Assembly: GCA_938035525.1 (NCBI GenBank)
Contig: CALHOI010000011.1
Location: 1 to 49,612 of the forward strand
Source of the DNA: an uncultured Granulosicoccaceae bacterium
Lineage (GTDB): Bacteria > Pseudomonadota > Gammaproteobacteria > Granulosicoccales > Granulosicoccaceae
Direction of reading: 5' to 3'
Length of the DNA: 49,612 bases
The first letter of the stretch is position 1. The number at the start of each line of letters is the position of its first letter. Below, in pieces: positions 1 through 7,730 of the stretch. The position numbers and the translations under genes were made by a program. The notes under the pieces are model-generated. The model saw nothing but the letters and a program-made list of their open reading frames with translations, was not told where the DNA came from and did not search any database.

Positions 1-42
1 GTCAATATCATCTATGAAGTTGAAGTTGAAGTCCAGAACTAG
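1..42 (+). CDS. pal: C-terminal end of a protein, probably Pal
   Basis: An open frame enters from the left edge, encodes VNIIYEVEVEVQN and stops at TAG 40-42, ten bases before the cpoB start. Only 13 residues are visible, so the family cannot be read from them. The assignment rests on context: in the tol-pal cluster of gammaproteobacteria pal lies directly upstream of cpoB, and Pal ends shortly after an arginine-rich RRV motif that would lie just outside the window. The tight spacing suggests co-transcription with cpoB. Confidence 0.5.
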   Translation, partial: VNIIYEVEVEVQN

Positions 43-51
43 GGTTTGGCT

Positions 52-978
52 ATGAACGTGTTTGCGCTTGTGTTTGTTCGGTTACGCACGGTGGTGTCTG
101 TTTCATCGCGGCAACTGCTTTTGTTGGCATTAACGTTAGCGGTATTGGCAACCACTGGGCAAGCACAGGCTCAGTCCCGTGCCAGGCTTGCCGATGTTGA
201 TGCGCGATTGCAGCGCGTTGAGAAAGTGCTCGACCAGTCGTTGCTTGAACTGCTGCAACAAATTGAGGGACTGCAGGGCGAGGTGCGCACACTGCGAGGT
301 GAAATAGAAAACCTCAACAATGACATTGAACTGCTCAGAAAGCGTAATCGCGATTTATACAAAGACACCGACCGGCGCATCACCGACCTTGAAGAAGTCG
401 GGTCCAGTTCGCAACTGCCGTCGCTAAGCCAAGAACTGTCAGAAGAACCGATCGCACCAATCCCAACAGACGACCAGCCAGTTTTTGTGGCAGAGGAACC
501 AGAGATACCGCAACCACGCACCAGCACGGGTGGTGGCAGCGGGCCAGCACCACCTGTCGAGCCGGTGGGTGCCAACACGCGAGCGGCCAGCGCGGCGGAA
601 AAATCGGGGTATACCAAGGCATACGATTTACTGGCAAAAGGCAATAACGCCGAGGCGGTTGCCGCGTTTGATCAGTTTTTGCGCAGCTACCCGGACGGGC
701 CTTTTTCAGATAATGCCTGGTACTGGCAAGGCGAAGCAAAATACGCCGAGCGCAGCTTCGATAACGCGCTGTATAACTTCTCGGTGGTGGTGGAATACTT
801 TCCCAACAGCCCAAAAGTCCCGGATTCGAGGTTGAAAATTGGCTATGCGTTGTATGAGCAACAGCGTTACGGCGAGGCAAAAAAGGTGTTAACCGACGTC
901 ACAAACGATTATCCGGGACGCTCTGCTGCGGTACTGGCTCGCAAACGCCTCCAGCAAATGACCAGAGAAGGTCGATAA
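52..978 (+). CDS. cpoB: Cell division coordinator CpoB (YbgF), Tol-Pal associated
   Basis: Periplasmic protein that links peptidoglycan synthesis to outer-membrane constriction by the Tol-Pal machine (family knowledge). From ATG 52 the 308-aa product has a hydrophobic Sec signal ending near GQAQA, a coiled coil (about residues 45-115, heptads such as LQRVEKVLDQ), a Pro/Glu-rich linker, and C-terminal TPR repeats from about residue 185 (AYDLLAKGNNAEAVAAFDQF, then YWQGEAKYAERSFDNA). This is the usual CpoB layout: trimerising coiled coil plus TPR. A TTG six bases upstream is also in frame, but ATG 52 has AGGG at 41-44 at suitable spacing. It follows the inferred pal end with a 9-base gap. Confidence 0.93.
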   Translation: MNVFALVFVRLRTVVSVSSRQLLLLALTLAVLATTGQAQAQSRARLADVDARLQRVEKVLDQSLLELLQQIEGLQGEVRTLRGEIENLNNDIELLRKRNRDLYKDTDRRITDLEEVGSSSQLPSLSQELSEEPIAPIPTDDQPVFVAEEPEIPQPRTSTGGGSGPAPPVEPVGANTRAASAAEKSGYTKAYDLLAKGNNAEAVAAFDQFLRSYPDGPFSDNAWYWQGEAKYAERSFDNALYNFSVVVEYFPNSPKVPDSRLKIGYALYEQQRYGEAKKVLTDVTNDYPGRSAAVLARKRLQQMTREGR

Positions 979-1062
979 CAAGCAAGAATGCGCCACTCGG
1001 GCGCCGTATTGTTGTATTATGCGCGTCGCGTTATCGTTTATGCGCAGCTTCATCATTTCCGG

Positions 1063-1138
1063 GGGGCGTTAGCTCAGTTGGTAGAGCATCTGACTTTTAA
1101 TCAGGTGGTCGCAGGTTCGAATCCTGCACGCCCCACCA
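1063..1138 (+). tRNA. tRNA-Lys (anticodon TTT)
   Basis: A complete cloverleaf is visible. The acceptor stem is GGGGCGT (1063-1069) with ACGCCCC (1128-1134), followed by discriminator A and an encoded CCA (1136-1138). The anticodon stem TCTGA/TCAGG (1089-1093/1101-1105) carries loop CTTTTAA with anticodon TTT at 1096-1098. The T arm contains GGTTCGAATCC. It decodes AAA/AAG. Its 3' part from the T arm is duplicated downstream (see the repeat at 1208-1317). Confidence 0.97.
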
Positions 1139-1207
1139 TTTAAAATAAACTGCTCACTCGAAAAACTGCTCAACCGAAGCACACGTATCGCCAGATTCGA
1201 ACCGACA

Positions 1208-1317
1208 CAGGTTCGCAAATCGCGAAGCGATTTAAAACAAGCGGCCAGCGGCCGCGCAGCCCCGAAGGGGTCAGATAGGCCTTAGCCTATCTTGTTAATC
1301 CTGCACGCCCCACCATT
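1208..1317 (+). repeat. Second, interrupted copy of the tRNA-Lys 3' end with a palindromic insert
   Basis: CAGGTTCG (1208-1215) repeats the T-arm start of the tRNA (1112-1119). A perfect 21-bp copy of the tRNA tail, from AATCC through CCA plus TT, follows at 1297-1317 (compare 1120-1140). The two parts are separated by 81 bp inserted exactly in the T-loop. The insert holds hairpins AAATCGC-GAA-GCGATTT (1217-1233), GCGGCC-AGC-GGCCGC (1241-1255), CCCC-GAA-GGGG (1260-1270) and AGATAGGC-CTTA-GCCTATCT (1273-1292), and AACAAG/CTTGTT (1236-1241/1291-1296) brackets the last three. In front, CGAACC-GACACA-GGTTCG (1198-1215) adds another hairpin. It resembles a miniature palindromic element sitting in a tRNA-derived target. 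No integrase is nearby. Confidence 0.75.
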
Positions 1318-1339
1318 CAAATCAATTGCTTAGATCCCT

Positions 1340-1660
1340 TCAATTCCGTCCTTGTTGTTCAAGTAGTTCTATCTCAACAAACGCACACTCAAAATCGTTG
1401 CCGTTAATCACGTCGTGGCGAACGCCCAGGTCGCGATAATACGGAACACCGTTTTGAAGTTGGGCCGTGGTTCTTGAGCCATCTGGGTGATCAATTTCTA
1501 AAGTGCCATCGAACAGAGGCACCACAACATAGTCGTACTCATGGGTGTGCCATCCCGTGTTATCGCCTTTTTTTGAAAACCGCCATTCGGTTTCACGAAC
1601 GCGATCATTCTGTATAAAGATGGTTGGTGAGGCGGTGCCTGTTGAGTCTTGGTTGCACAT
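1340..1660 (-). CDS. Small single-domain cupin protein
   Basis: A 106-aa cytoplasmic protein with a single conserved beta-barrel (cupin_2 type). The first cupin motif is seen as GWHTHEYDYVVVPLFDGTLE (His-x-His then acidic residues, likely metal ligands). The second appears around GVPYYRDLGVRHDVINGND, with a His near residue 82. Cupins of this size can be dioxygenases, isomerases or ligand sensors, and the substrate cannot be read here. It is divergent from the molybdenum hydroxylase genes, and the shared upstream region holds a strong palindrome at 1687-1698, so a common regulator is possible. The family is clear, the function is not. Confidence 0.8.
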   Translation of the reverse strand: MCNQDSTGTASPTIFIQNDRVRETEWRFSKKGDNTGWHTHEYDYVVVPLFDGTLEIDHPDGSRTTAQLQNGVPYYRDLGVRHDVINGNDFECAFVEIELLEQQGRN

Positions 1661-1686
1661 TGGGTATTCCTTTACGGTTATTTAAG

Positions 1687-1707
1687 CAAACTAGTTTGAG
1701 CAAACTA
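1687..1707. promoter_or_regulatory. Operator-like palindrome with a third half-site
   Basis: CAAACTAGTTTG (1687-1698) is a perfect 12-bp palindrome, and CAAACTA recurs at 1701-1707, so three TAGTTTG-type half-sites lie within 21 bp. It sits between the divergent cupin (start 1660) and the oxidoreductase genes (start 1800), where a repressor site would be expected. TetR-family operators often have this form. That match is inference, and no regulator gene is adjacent. Confidence 0.5.
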
Positions 1708-1742
1708 AGCCTGACAAACCAGCCGACTGCGCGCTTGATTGT

Positions 1743-1754
1743 GGGGTATACCCC
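1743..1754. promoter_or_regulatory. Perfect palindrome GGGGTATACCCC upstream of the oxidoreductase operon
   Basis: A 12-bp perfect palindrome 46 bp before the start codon at 1800. The TACCCC half-sites look like those of CsoR/FrmR-type metal or formaldehyde sensors, but the spacing differs from their usual operators. It may be a regulator site or part of the promoter. No convincing -35/-10 pair could be fixed. Confidence 0.35.
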
Positions 1755-1799
1755 TTAGGTTACACTCAACGCCGACCTTGGACAATGAAAGTGAGTCAC

Positions 1800-2261
1800 A
1801 TGGAAATTACGGTAAACGATCAAACTTATTCTGTTGATGTAGAACCTGAGATGCCGCTGTTGTGGGTACTGCGTGACGAGCTGGGTATTACCGGGCCAAA
1901 GTACGGTTGTGGTATTGCGCAATGTGGGGCGTGCACGGTGCATGTTAACGGCTACGCAGTGCGCTCTTGTCAATTGGCAGTGGGTGACTTGGGTAGTAGC
2001 AAAGTCAGCACAATAGAAGGGTTGGGTACGCCTGATTCTTTGCATGTGGTACAGGAAAGCTGGATAGAACACCAGGTTGCTCAGTGTGGGTATTGTCAGT
2101 CGGGTCAAATCATGCAAGCGGCATCGCTATTGTCCACTAACCCGAATCCTTCCGATGATCAAATCGATGCGGCGATGTCTGGCAACCTGTGTCGTTGCGG
2201 TACTTACCCTCGCATTAAGGCGGCGGTTAAATCTGCTGCTAAAAAATTACAGGGGAGCTGA
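1800..2261 (+). CDS. iorA: 2Fe-2S subunit of a molybdenum hydroxylase (isoquinoline 1-oxidoreductase alpha type)
   Basis: Small electron-transfer subunit of the xanthine oxidase family. The plant-type ferredoxin cluster is seen as C-x4-C-x2-C-x11-C ([12 protein letters not shown], then RSC). The second cluster domain is seen as CGYC followed by the NLCRCG motif near the end. At 153 aa it has the family length. I chose ATG 1800 ([10 protein letters not shown]), which matches the usual N-terminus, over in-frame ATG 1785; AGTGAG lies just upstream. It is followed after 2 bases by the molybdopterin subunit and then a cytochrome c, the standard order iorA-iorB-cytochrome. The true substrate could be another N-heterocycle or aldehyde. 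Confidence 0.88.
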   Translation: MEITVNDQTYSVDVEPEMPLLWVLRDELGITGPKYGCGIAQCGACTVHVNGYAVRSCQLAVGDLGSSKVSTIEGLGTPDSLHVVQESWIEHQVAQCGYCQSGQIMQAASLLSTNPNPSDDQIDAAMSGNLCRCGTYPRIKAAVKSAAKKLQGS

Positions 2262-2263
2262 TC

Positions 2264-4513
2264 ATGGGTCGACTGCGCACCATAACGCGACGCACTTTTT
2301 TGATTGGCTCTGCGGCCATTGTCGGTGGCGTTGCATTTGGCACTTACATGGCCAAGCGTCCGATTAAAAATCCCTTGTTATCAGATTTGGAAGAAGGTGA
2401 GGCGGCCATCACACCGCATATAAAAATCGATGCAACCGGAATCACGTTAATAACGCCACGTGCTGATAAAGGTCAGGGCGCGTATTCCATGCAAGCTCGT
2501 TTGATTGCCGAAGAACTCGACATCGATCCGGCTACAGCCACTATTACGCCAGGCATGCCAGGCCCGGCTTATTACAATGGCGCTGTTATGGAAGAAAGCA
2601 CGCCGTTTCCTGCTTATGAACAGGGTGCGCTGGCTGAAACGGTGCGCAAATTTATGCACGTGCCGGCTAAGTTACTGGCCATGCAAATTACGGGTGGCTC
2701 ATCAACGGTGCCGGATGGGTTTGTCAAACTGCGCATGGCTGGTGCCATTGCTCGTGAAACCCTAAAAGAGGCCGCGGCACAACAAACCGGCATTGCTCGC
2801 GATCAACTTAACACTGAAAACGGCGCTGTGTTGCTGCCTGATGGTCAACGAATCGCCTATACAGATTTGGCAACAGCGGCGGCCAACATCGAGCCAGTTA
2901 CCGATGTTGATTTGCGCCCGAAAAGCGCGTGGAAATTTTTAGGTAAGCCGACGCAACGTCTTGATATGAGCGCTAAGTGCACTGGCACTGAGCAATACGG
3001 AATCGACTTTAAGTTAGAAGGTATGGTGCACGCCGCAGTCAGGGCAAACCCCGGCATTGGTGCTGGCGTTGAAAGTTATGATGCCACTGAGGCTGAAACA
3101 ATGCGTGGCGTGCAAAAAGTGTTGCCCATTAACAATGGTGTGGCTGTCATTGCTGACAATACCTGGCGCGCCTGGCGTGCAGCTGAAGCAATAGACATAA
3201 AATGGGAACCCGGGCCATACCCTGCCAGCACTGCCAACATATTTACACAAATCGAAAACGTACTGGATGCTGATGAACACCGTGATCATAGACAGCGTGA
3301 CGAAGGCGATGTTGAGAAGGCGTTAAAAAACGGTGAACTATTTGAGGCCACTTATAAAGTGCCCTACTTGGCACATGCGCCTATGGAGCCTATGAACGCC
3401 ACCGTGCTGGTAACCGACGAACAATGTGAGATCTGGACCGGCACGCAAATACCGTTGTTTGTTCGTGATCATGCCGCAAAATTAACCGGCCTTGATAAAG
3501 ACAATGTGTTGGTTTATGTACAACCGATGGGTGGCAGTTTTGGTCATAAACTTGAAGACACGCACGTATTGCAAGCGGTCGAAATTGCCATGGCCATGAA
3601 GGGCACAGCCGTTAAATTGGTTTGGTCGCGCGAAGAAGACATGACGCACGATTATCTTCGACCGGGTGCCGTGGCTAAAGGACGAGGCACCGTGATCGAT
3701 GGCAAGGTAGCGACGTTCGACTTATCAGTTGCACAATCGGCACTGTTGCCTGATTGGTTTGGCAGGCTAATGGACATGAGCATTCCAGGTCCGGATGCAA
3801 CCATAACTACAGGCGCTTGGGATCAACCATTTGCCATTCCCAATTACCGTGTCACGGGTTACCGAGCACCAACCATGGTACCAATCTCTTCATGGCGATC
3901 TGTGGGAGCTTCTGGTAACGGCTTTTTTCATGACACCTTGCTTGATGAGCTTATTCTTAAAGCCAGCGCCGACCCGCTTGCCGAGCGCATACGCTTATGC
4001 CTTGACGACACCTCTCGAAAGGTGCTGGAAAAAGTTGGAGAAATGTCTAACTGGGATAGCCCGTTGATGGGACCGAATAAAGGTCGCGGGGTGGCGTTTT
4101 GTTTATCCTTTGGCGTGCCAACGGCTATTGTCACCGAGGTCACCAACACCGAAGCAGGTATAAAAATAGATAAAGTGTATGCGGTTGTTGATGTGGGCGA
4201 TGTACTGGACCCGGTCAATTTAGAGGCGCAGGTTTTTGGTGGTGTGATATTCGGTATGGCGCATGCCATGAACTGTGAAACCACGTTTGAAAATTATGCC
4301 GCGCAGCAAAACAACTACCATGCGTTTGAAGGTATGCGGCTTTATCAAGTGCCGGATATTGAAGTGGTGGCGCTGAGCAATGCACAGAAAATTCGTGGTA
4401 TCGGTGAGCCGGGTGTCCCACCTGCCGCACCGTCATTGGGCAATGCGATATTTGCCGCTACGGGTCAACGTATTAGAGAGTTGCCGTTTAATAAACAGAT
4501 AAATTTTGTGTAA
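2264..4513 (+). CDS. iorB: Molybdopterin-binding subunit of a molybdenum hydroxylase (isoquinoline 1-oxidoreductase beta type)
   Basis: A 749-aa catalytic subunit. A twin-arginine signal (TRRTFLIGS, residues 8-16, then a hydrophobic stretch) predicts Tat export of the folded, cofactor-loaded complex to the periplasm. Family landmarks include QPMGGSFGHK (moco contact region), YRAPTMVPISSWRSVGAS and the C-terminal glutamate motif GIGEPGVPPAAPSLGNAI, where the conserved Glu acts as base in this family. Electrons would pass to the 2Fe-2S subunit and then to the cytochrome encoded next. It is a single-chain large subunit of ordinary length with no visible breaks. The substrate is unknown; aromatic N-heterocycles or aldehydes are typical of the family. 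Confidence 0.9.
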   Translation: MGRLRTITRRTFLIGSAAIVGGVAFGTYMAKRPIKNPLLSDLEEGEAAITPHIKIDATGITLITPRADKGQGAYSMQARLIAEELDIDPATATITPGMPGPAYYNGAVMEESTPFPAYEQGALAETVRKFMHVPAKLLAMQITGGSSTVPDGFVKLRMAGAIARETLKEAAAQQTGIARDQLNTENGAVLLPDGQRIAYTDLATAAANIEPVTDVDLRPKSAWKFLGKPTQRLDMSAKCTGTEQYGIDFKLEGMVHAAVRANPGIGAGVESYDATEAETMRGVQKVLPINNGVAVIADNTWRAWRAAEAIDIKWEPGPYPASTANIFTQIENVLDADEHRDHRQRDEGDVEKALKNGELFEATYKVPYLAHAPMEPMNATVLVTDEQCEIWTGTQIPLFVRDHAAKLTGLDKDNVLVYVQPMGGSFGHKLEDTHVLQAVEIAMAMKGTAVKLVWSREEDMTHDYLRPGAVAKGRGTVIDGKVATFDLSVAQSALLPDWFGRLMDMSIPGPDATITTGAWDQPFAIPNYRVTGYRAPTMVPISSWRSVGASGNGFFHDTLLDELILKASADPLAERIRLCLDDTSRKVLEKVGEMSNWDSPLMGPNKGRGVAFCLSFGVPTAIVTEVTNTEAGIKIDKVYAVVDVGDVLDPVNLEAQVFGGVIFGMAHAMNCETTFENYAAQQNNYHAFEGMRLYQVPDIEVVALSNAQKIRGIGEPGVPPAAPSLGNAIFAATGQRIRELPFNKQINFV

Positions 4514-4525
4514 GAGGATACATCG

Positions 4526-5155
4526 ATGAAAAACTTACACACTGCAATTGGCCTTTTGGTTTCAGTCATGTCTTTTGGTGCGATAGCGGCAGATGACAAC
4601 GTTCAAATTAAACCACCGGCAGCGGGCTCAGTCAGTCAGCAGCAAGGCTTGCTTGCATGGTCGAGAATATTTGACGTGGCCAGCCATCCGCGTTGCGCCA
4701 ATTGTCATACGGGTCCATCAGATCGACCCATGTGGTCCGGACCCTCTTATGGCAAAACTCGTGTGCACGGCATGAACATACAAGCCGGGAAGAGTCGTAT
4801 TGGTGCAGAAACCATTTTATGCAGTACCTGCCATACCAATAAGAGTGAGGATTGGGATAAGGCCAACACGGTGAATCATGCCGCTCCGCGAGTGGCCATG
4901 AGCTGGCAGTTGGCACCAGAGGATGCGTTCTGGTTTGGGCGAACAACACAACAGATTTGCGAACAGTTACGAAACCCAGAAACTAACGGCAACAGAGATG
5001 CGCTGGAAATCGCTGAACATTTGAATCATGACTTAATTTTGCATTGGGCATGGGCCCCTGGTGGAAACCGAGAGCCCGCACCTTACAGCTTACAAGAACA
5101 CGTTAACGATATTTTGGCATGGGGTGTAGCTGGAACGCCTTGCCCTGAAGATTAA
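4526..5155 (+). CDS. Periplasmic di-heme cytochrome c of the oxidoreductase operon
   Basis: A 209-aa protein with a Sec signal (LLVSVMSFGAIAA, cleavage before DD at about residue 22) and two heme c motifs, CANCH (57-61) and CSTCH (99-103). It starts 12 bases after the molybdopterin subunit, preceded by AGAGGA. The position suggests that it accepts electrons from the exported molybdenum hydroxylase and hands them to the respiratory chain. The spacing between the heme motifs and the His/Trp-rich C-terminal region (HDLILHWAWAPG) are unlike the short class I cytochromes. Similar proteins are found beside IorAB-type enzymes. Confidence 0.82.
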   Translation: MKNLHTAIGLLVSVMSFGAIAADDNVQIKPPAAGSVSQQQGLLAWSRIFDVASHPRCANCHTGPSDRPMWSGPSYGKTRVHGMNIQAGKSRIGAETILCSTCHTNKSEDWDKANTVNHAAPRVAMSWQLAPEDAFWFGRTTQQICEQLRNPETNGNRDALEIAEHLNHDLILHWAWAPGGNREPAPYSLQEHVNDILAWGVAGTPCPED

Positions 5156-5163
5156 AAGCGACC

Positions 5164-5826
5164 TCACCGACTCATACCATGAATGTTTTTCATGACAATT
5201 TGCATTTGATCTGCTGAATTCGGTATACCGTCGCCAAAGTCTATATCGCGACTTAGGGTAATAGGTTCGACTATCGATACGAAGTATCGCCCATCGCTAC
5301 CTTGCGTCACCTGTGCAACACCGGTGGGCGCTACAGTGCTCCATCTGGTGGCAACCGGTGGTTCGGTGTTGTTTAATCCCACGTTTACACTCAAGGACAA
5401 AACGGCACTGCCACTGTTGGCAGCATTCATCACACCATCGGCATCGGTTAATGCGTAAATTCCCTCACCTGAATCTGTCATGGTTATGGCCAGTCCAGCA
5501 CCAGAGTAAAACCCGAGTGCTTCATTTTGTTCTAACGTTGAAGCGATAACAATGGTTGTGTTGTTGTCACCCATGTGTTGGCTGGAGGTTTGCGCTTGGT
5601 AAGTGTACGGCCCCAGTAGCCAGGTGTTGTCATCGAGCAGTGCTGCGTTGAACGAACCCACTTGCGCAATGTCATCCGATTGAACCGAGTTTGCAGATTG
5701 ATTTTCGTTACTTGGTGCTTCGTTATTGCTATTACCAGAGCTGCATCCAGACACGCTAAGCATTAACAACATTAAAGTACAACAATGAGTCAAAAGACGG
5801 CAGTTGGAGTTAGTAAATTGACACAT
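5164..5826 (-). CDS. Lipoprotein of unknown function
   Basis: I do not recognise the family. From ATG 5826 (AAGG eight bases upstream on this strand) the 220-aa product has a type II signal peptide: a hydrophobic LMLLMLSVS and lipobox VSGC with Cys 28. A Ser/Asn-rich tether (SSGNSNNEAPSNENQS) follows, then a beta-rich domain with alternating polar and hydrophobic strands (about residues 60-220). No catalytic motif is seen. A longer frame to 5871 exists but would put 15 residues before the signal. It is convergent with the cytochrome gene (8-base gap), so it is probably not part of that operon. Confidence 0.7.
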   Translation of the reverse strand: MCQFTNSNCRLLTHCCTLMLLMLSVSGCSSGNSNNEAPSNENQSANSVQSDDIAQVGSFNAALLDDNTWLLGPYTYQAQTSSQHMGDNNTTIVIASTLEQNEALGFYSGAGLAITMTDSGEGIYALTDADGVMNAANSGSAVLSLSVNVGLNNTEPPVATRWSTVAPTGVAQVTQGSDGRYFVSIVEPITLSRDIDFGDGIPNSADQMQIVMKNIHGMSR

Positions 5827-5990
5827 GATTGTTACCTTGTTCTTAAGCGGCCGACATAATCGCACAGTCATCGTTTAAAACAAACATGCATTTTCAAGTT
5901 TTACTTTTCATCAGTTTCATCACGTTGAAATGATTTATAGCCTTAGTCTGGTTATATGTGTGGCGCCAAAACGGCGGTGTTTCTGATTTA

Positions 5991-6020
5991 TTGACATAAC
6001 ACTAAAAGGTGTTATATAGT
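5991..6020 (+). promoter_or_regulatory. Promoter with embedded ArsR-type operator
   Basis: TTGACA (5991-5996) and TATAGT (6015-6020) form a good sigma-70 promoter with an 18-bp spacer. The spacer holds the inverted repeat ATAACAC-TAAAAG-GTGTTAT (5996-6002/6009-6015), so a bound dimer would block polymerase. It lies upstream of the ArsR-family gene at 6145, and autorepression is the natural reading. Confidence 0.65.
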
Positions 6021-6098
6021 AATCGTGAATTGAGTCAAGCGCTATGCCAATCATGATGTAAAAGCACATGCCTTCATGCTTATGGTCATTCGTGGTGG

Positions 6099-6122
6099 CC
6101 ATGGGTATGACCATGGGTATGA
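6099..6122 (+). repeat. 12-bp tandem repeat in the ArsR leader
   Basis: CCATGGGTATGA occurs twice in perfect tandem (6099-6110 and 6111-6122) between the promoter and the ArsR start codon. The stretch is rich in ATG triplets, so it could affect initiation. It may also be simple slippage. Confidence 0.6.
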
Positions 6123-6144
6123 CCAAAAGAGTGGAGCAAATTAT

Positions 6145-6489
6145 ATGAATGACATTCTTCAGCAGGCTTTTAGGGCCTTAGGTGATCCAACCAGGCGACA
6201 AATCCTTCAGCAACTGTGTGGCGCTGAGTTATCAATAACCGAGGTAGTAGAGCAATTTGATTTGACTCGTACTGCCGTGCGTAAACACTTGACCATTCTT
6301 GAAGAAGGTGAGCTGATTGTGGTCACCGCAAAGGGTAAGGAACGTATTAGCCGATTGAACTCGGATGGGCTGAGAAAAACCGTCGATTGGTTTAGCTATT
6401 TTGATCAATATTGGGACGATGCTTTGATCTCATTGAAAGATGCGGCTGAAGCCGATACACGTAAAACAAAACGAAAGGATAAAAAATGA
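6145..6489 (+). CDS. ArsR-family winged-helix repressor
   Basis: A 114-aa transcription regulator. It begins MNDILQQAFRALGDPTRRQI, the usual ArsR opening, followed by a helix-turn-helix (LSITEVVEQFDLTRTAVRKHL) and a wing (EGELIVVTAKGKERISRLN). No metal-binding Cys pair is seen, so it is of the kind paired with SRPBCC proteins rather than an arsenic sensor. I chose ATG 6145 (GGAG upstream, family-like start) over the earlier in-frame ATG 6076. The stop overlaps the next start by four bases (ATGA), so the two genes are translationally coupled. The palindrome at 5996-6015 is its likely operator. Confidence 0.87.
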   Translation: MNDILQQAFRALGDPTRRQILQQLCGAELSITEVVEQFDLTRTAVRKHLTILEEGELIVVTAKGKERISRLNSDGLRKTVDWFSYFDQYWDDALISLKDAAEADTRKTKRKDKK

Positions 6490-6914
6490 GTGCAACAACC
6501 ATAAACAAAACTATTTTTATTGGCGCATCTCGAGAAACGGTGTGGGAGTTTTTAACAAACAAAGATAAGCTGGGGGAGTGGTTTCATCCGGCCGTTGAGA
6601 ATCTGCAAGCCGGCAGACCCTACACATTGCTCAAAGATGCATCCGATACTGACTCAAAAATTTGTTGGGGAGACGTACTCAGCGCTACACCACCAGCGTC
6701 TTTGACTTACACATTTTCGATTGGTGGGCCAATGGGGGATGCCATGAGCACGGTGCATTGGACGCTGGAAGAAGCCTTGGGCGGAACCAGAGTCACTTTG
6801 GTGCACGAAGGGGTCAGTGAAGCCGCAGGAGATGCCGCGCTTGGGCTATTGATGGCTTTGGACAAAGGCTGGGATGAACATTTCGCGAAACTACGCTCTA
6901 ATATGGCTACATGA
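6486..6914 (+). CDS. SRPBCC (AHSA1-type) domain protein
   Basis: A 142-aa START-like fold protein. It begins with the typical strand-helix region (INKTIFIGASRETVWEFLTNKDKLGEWF), shows the WGDVL and STVHWTLEEALGGTRVTLVHEG strands, and ends in the long C-terminal helix (LGLLMALDKGWDEHFAKLRS). Such proteins bind a hydrophobic ligand in a deep pocket, and some are stress-related. It overlaps the ArsR gene by four bases, a widespread ArsR-SRPBCC pair in which the regulator controls both. The ligand is unknown. Confidence 0.87.
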   Translation: MSATTINKTIFIGASRETVWEFLTNKDKLGEWFHPAVENLQAGRPYTLLKDASDTDSKICWGDVLSATPPASLTYTFSIGGPMGDAMSTVHWTLEEALGGTRVTLVHEGVSEAAGDAALGLLMALDKGWDEHFAKLRSNMAT

Positions 6915-6959
6915 AGTTTATCGACCCCACTGACCCGTAAACATGACTCGCAACATAAC

Positions 6960-7640
6960 TTGAATAGAATAGTGACTAAGAAGTACCTGCTGTGGTTGGT
7001 CGCTTTACTTGTTGCCGCTGGTTTGGTGGTGCTGCTGTACCGCACACCACCTCAGCAATGGGATAGTGCCAAGCGGCTGGGTGAATTTATTGATTCGCTC
7101 GGCGCCCCTGGCATATTCATTTTTCTGATGATAGGGGCCGCAGCTACCTCTATTGGTTTACCTCGACAGTTTTTTGCTTTCGCCGCCGGATTCTCATTTG
7201 GGGTTATTGGTGGGGTGATACTTTCTAGTATTGGAGCTATTGCTGGATGCGCGCTAACTTATAGTGTCTCCAGAAAGTGGCTGGCAAATCATGTTTATAA
7301 ACGATTTCCATCAGCCATTGATAGCCTGAATAGATTAATTGAAAAAGACGCGTTTTTCAAAATTGTGGTTTTGCGTATGCAGCCCTTGGGAACGAATTTT
7401 CTGACAAATGTATGTGCGGGTGTTACCACCATATCTCCCGGGCTTTTTCTTGCCAGTTCCTGGTTGGGCTATTTGCCTCAAATGATGGTGTTTAGTTTAT
7501 TGGGTGCAGGTGTGAGAATAGGCTCAAGCGCCTACATGATTTATAGCATTTTGATGCTTGTGATCTCAGTGGCTATAGGTGTATGGCTTTATCGACGCCA
7601 TATTTTAGGCCAACAAATGTCACGCCAACAAAATACCTGA
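6960..7640 (+). CDS. TVP38/TMEM64-family membrane protein
   Basis: A 226-aa inner-membrane protein related to the DedA/VTT group, thought to move lipids or small solutes. It has an N-terminal membrane segment (LLWLVALLVAAGLVVLLY), the VTT core with LPRQFFAFAAGFSFGVIGG and a SIGAIAGCALTYSVSRKW helix, a VLRMQPLGTNFLTNVCAGV re-entrant region and a final helix near the C-terminus. The start is uncertain: TTG 6960 or GTG 6972, neither with a strong ribosome site and no in-frame ATG near. It lies 45 bases after the SRPBCC gene and may be the third gene of that operon. Confidence 0.82.
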   Translation: MNRIVTKKYLLWLVALLVAAGLVVLLYRTPPQQWDSAKRLGEFIDSLGAPGIFIFLMIGAAATSIGLPRQFFAFAAGFSFGVIGGVILSSIGAIAGCALTYSVSRKWLANHVYKRFPSAIDSLNRLIEKDAFFKIVVLRMQPLGTNFLTNVCAGVTTISPGLFLASSWLGYLPQMMVFSLLGAGVRIGSSAYMIYSILMLVISVAIGVWLYRRHILGQQMSRQQNT

Positions 7641-7655
7641 CTCGGTAAAATTGTT

Positions 7656-7680
7656 GCCCAGCCCAGCCCAGCCCAGCCCA
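7656..7680. repeat. Pentanucleotide repeat, five GCCCA units
   Basis: Five perfect GCCCA copies between two converging gene ends. It is prone to slippage but outside coding sequence, so any effect on the genes is unclear. Confidence 0.85.
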
Positions 7681-7730
7681 GTTAAGAGTCAATTATCAGC
7701 TGACCAAACTGATCGACTAAAAATCAGGTT

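Noticed and set aside
1063..1317. An integrated prophage or island between tRNA direct repeats
   Set aside because: Only 156 bp lie between the two 21-bp copies and no integrase or cargo is present, so it is at most a scar or a miniature element.
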